Assembly: GCA_018003035.1 (NCBI GenBank)
Contig: JAGNEX010000005.1
Location: 12,756 to 74,573, forward strand
Length of the DNA stretch: 61,818 nucleotides
Origin: Acidimicrobiia bacterium
Lineage (GTDB): Bacteria > Actinomycetota > Acidimicrobiia > IMCC26256 > JAGNEX01
Direction of reading: 5' to 3'
Shown here: positions 60,042 to 61,818 of the stretch, piece after piece
Layout: each line of letters opens with the position of its first letter
Numbering within the stretch: the first letter of the stretch is position 1
Position numbers and translations under genes: made by a program
Notes under the pieces: model-generated
Told to the model about the DNA's origin: nothing
The model's database searches: none
The model's input: only the letters and a program-made list of their open reading frames with translations

Positions 60042-61592
60042 TTAGTGGATCTTGCACTCGTTCGTGAAGCTGTCAACAGTGGTTGTTTCGTTCGGATCTT
60101 TCAGTGTGCACTGAGAGCCATAACCCTGTGCCAGCAAGCGATCTACAAGCTCAGGATGAATCTCGCGGTTCATCTTCGCGGTCGGACGGGGTACCCAGCA
60201 AGGCTGGTATTTCAAGCCTTTGAAGGTGTTTGTCCATTCCTTCCCCAGCTCGTAAGGTGGATCGGTTTTCGCAGGCCCTGATTCATATTCCAGACTCACG
60301 ATCACCAGCTCTTCGGGCTTTGTTCGTTGGTGATCGTCAGCAGAGAACGAATACGGCAGGTAGGAGAACTCAAACTTCGGGTAGTTCTCGATCGCCATCG
60401 TGACGGCATCACGGTCGTTTATGGACCCGGCCTCAGAGATGCCCGTCACCAACGTGTAGAGACCGTCGGCGGGACCCTCTTCCCCCCCGGTGATGCGGTG
60501 CGAACCGTCGGGGTAATGCTTCGCAGCCATCTCGACGAGGGGAACCTCGGGAGTCATCAACATGCCACCGATGTGCCATCCAGTCATCGAGCCGATCTTG
60601 GCCGCGTCACCCGCAAGATCGACCCAGCGGCGCTCACCCATGTTGACGGGCGTGCCACAAAGTTGAGGGTTAAACGTCGGCCCCTTGGCCGTGGGCAGAT
60701 CGACGTAACCGTGGCCTCGAGCGTCGAGCTCTCTGGCGATCAGCGCCGTCTCGTCGGGACCACCGACAATCACGACTGCCTCGGCGTCGGTTTCAACAAG
60801 CTGTGCAACCGTCGGCCCAAAGTCGGTTTGGCCAAACAGGAACTGAACGTCTCCGAGGACTTCGACACCGGCCTTGGTGACGGCTTCCTCGTAGCGCGTC
60901 ATCAGTTCTTCTTCGAAAGCGCCCGTCAGAAGGATGTCCCGACAGAGCACTACTCGCGTGTATCCACGGTCTTTGACGGCGTAGTCGATGATCGGATCGA
61001 CCACTCGCTCCACGCTCATCAGGAACTGAAAGATTGACCGCGGGGTACCGGGGACCGGCCACAGTCCTCGTTCAAAGGAGACGTCCTGGAACACCGACAT
61101 GATCGGCATCTTGTCCCGCAAGATCGAGGTGGAGATCTGGGGCAGACCAAGCGCTGTACACCACAGGATGCCGCCGAGATTTTGGACACCTGCCAGCTTG
61201 TCGTAGGCGCGTTGCGCGCCATCGACCATCTCTTCGACCATGGCACCTTCGTACACAAGACTGATCTTGCGGCCGTTCGCGCCACCGCGGGCGTTGAGCT
61301 CGGCGAGGGAGACGTCAAGGGAGCGTTTGATCACGTCGCCGACGAACGCGCCCACACCTTCGGTCGGCATGACGACTCCGATCCGAATCGTGTCGTCGGT
61401 CCCGCCGGTGTCAACGTCTGCAGACGTGCTGCCCGACGTCTCTGCGGAGACTGATTTGTCGCTGCACGCAGCGAGCGAAGCGGCAAAGCCGGGGACCATG
61501 AAAAATCCCGCAAGGCCGCCGGTCCGCTTGATGATCTCCCGGCGGGTCAGCCCCTGACGAGGCTGACCCGGGAGGACAATCTTGTCGGTCAC
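60042..61592 (-). CDS. Tat-exported substrate-binding lipoprotein of the Liv-type transporter
   Basis: The 516-residue protein has a Tat-like signal with RR (LTRREIIKRTGGLAGFFM) ending in the lipobox ASLAAC. The mature part is a type 1 periplasmic-binding fold: TIRIGVVMPTEGVGAFVGDV, RVVLCRDILLTGAFEEEL, EAVVIVGGPDETALI. At over 500 residues it is longer than usual LivK, as in some actinobacterial amide/urea-type binding proteins. The substrate is not certain. GTG 61592 starts one base after the upstream gene's stop. First complete gene of the operon. Confidence 0.87.
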   Translation of the reverse strand: MTDKIVLPGQPRQGLTRREIIKRTGGLAGFFMVPGFAASLAACSDKSVSAETSGSTSADVDTGGTDDTIRIGVVMPTEGVGAFVGDVIKRSLDVSLAELNARGGANGRKISLVYEGAMVEEMVDGAQRAYDKLAGVQNLGGILWCTALGLPQISTSILRDKMPIMSVFQDVSFERGLWPVPGTPRSIFQFLMSVERVVDPIIDYAVKDRGYTRVVLCRDILLTGAFEEELMTRYEEAVTKAGVEVLGDVQFLFGQTDFGPTVAQLVETDAEAVVIVGGPDETALIARELDARGHGYVDLPTAKGPTFNPQLCGTPVNMGERRWVDLAGDAAKIGSMTGWHIGGMLMTPEVPLVEMAAKHYPDGSHRITGGEEGPADGLYTLVTGISEAGSINDRDAVTMAIENYPKFEFSYLPYSFSADDHQRTKPEELVIVSLEYESGPAKTDPPYELGKEWTNTFKGLKYQPCWVPRPTAKMNREIHPELVDRLLAQGYGSQCTLKDPNETTTVDSFTNECKIH

Positions 61593-61593
61593 A

Positions 61594-61818
61594 CTACGCC
61601 TCGACGTCGGAAACCGAGTCGCGACGGAGCATCCAAACCACACCGGCACCGAGCATGAGCACACCCAAACCAAGGGCGGCCTGCTCGGCCGAGGATGCGC
61701 CGGTCTTGGCCATCGTGGCCCCGGTGGTCGAGGAACCGGTGGTCGACGAGCCGGTGGTCGACGAGCCGGTGGTCGACGAGCCGGTGGTCGACGAACCAGT
61801 CGTTGAGGAGCCAGTCGT
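61594..61818 (-). CDS. C-terminal end of a wall-anchored-like surface protein (5' end outside)
   Basis: The coding frame enters from the right edge and ends TAG 61596-61594. The visible 74 residues are a Thr/Ser/Gly-rich repeat (GSSTT units), then ATMAKTGASS, a hydrophobic helix (AALGLGVLMLGAGVVWML) and a basic RRDSVSDVEA tail. This is the layout of a sortase-type anchor, with MAKTG in place of LPXTG. No sortase gene is in view. It is close in front of the Liv binding-protein gene. Confidence 0.65.
   Translation of the reverse strand, partial: TTGSSTTGSSTTGSSTTGSSTTGSSTTGSSTTGATMAKTGASSAEQAALGLGVLMLGAGVVWMLRRDSVSDVEA
61721..61818. repeat. 15-bp tandem repeat (CCGGTGGTCGACGAG)
   Basis: About six copies, two near the right end degenerate, encode the Gly-Ser-Ser-Thr-Thr stalk of the surface protein. 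The repeat runs off the window. Repeats of this kind change length easily. Confidence 0.8.

Overview
The window is GC-rich, dense with GTG/TTG starts, and full of 1-4 base gene overlaps. It carries Tat and lipobox signals, TANNNT-type -10 boxes placed for leaderless mRNAs, and an [xx]KTG wall-anchor-like tail. Together these suggest a Gram-positive-like actinobacterium. The lipid-related content (membrane desaturase, acyl-ACP desaturase, acyl-CoA dehydrogenase, DUF2236 oxygenase) and the Liv permease-ATPase fusion would fit an Acidimicrobiia-type organism, but that placement is inference. I see no rRNA, convincing tRNA, CRISPR array, transposase or phage gene. No stretch longer than 300 bases lacks a gene.

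Layout. 0-8.4 kb: a secreted protein diverges from a MOP-type flippase; then come a PLP-dependent lyase/decarboxylase, a coiled-coil protein and two GT4 genes, the second a tandem double glycosyltransferase. 8.4-11.4 kb: a secreted protein, then a YggT-like membrane protein translationally coupled to a repeat-bearing lipoprotein. 11.5-17 kb: a divergent desaturase pair, an SDR, and a coupled pair of a DUF7064/7065-like protein and an APH-fold phosphotransferase. 17-26 kb: an LPG_synthase_TM-GT2 fusion diverges from an iron-type ABC transporter, followed by an FAD oxidoreductase and a GT-C-like membrane protein. 26-31 kb: a DUF308-DUF389 fusion, a stand-alone HdeD-like protein and a CPA2 antiporter with a C-terminal USP-like domain. 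31-32.3 kb: DUF2277, a 32-residue hydrophobic peptide gene with its own ribosome site and terminator, and a metallophosphoesterase. 32.3-37.3 kb: DUF1214, a zinc-type ABC ATPase with a His-rich tail coupled to a Fur/Zur regulator, and a pseudokinase-TM-OpuAC fusion. 37.4-50 kb: a polysaccharide export locus with Wzm/Wzt, five glycosyltransferases, an RTX-repeat protein, and nucleotide-sugar enzymes (Rmd-like SDR, long RmlA). 50-56.4 kb: an alpha/beta hydrolase lacking its nucleophile, a lipoprotein, a small membrane protein, an acyl-CoA dehydrogenase, an MBL hydrolase, and a DUF2236-TetR operon. 56.4-61.8 kb: a branched-chain amino-acid type (Liv) ABC operon of four genes, preceded by the C-terminal end of a wall-anchored-looking protein that runs off the right edge.

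How the genes fit together. Flippase, seven glycosyltransferase genes outside the LPG-GT2 fusion, Wzm/Wzt and sugar-nucleotide enzymes point to assembly and export of surface glycans. The desaturases, dehydrogenase and DUF2236 genes point to lipid remodelling. The transporters cover iron, probable zinc, Na+/H+ or K+/H+ exchange, and amino-acid-like solutes. The most unusual object is the pseudokinase-OpuAC fusion at 34.9-37.3 kb. The 32-residue peptide gene at 31.5 kb is the most interesting small locus.
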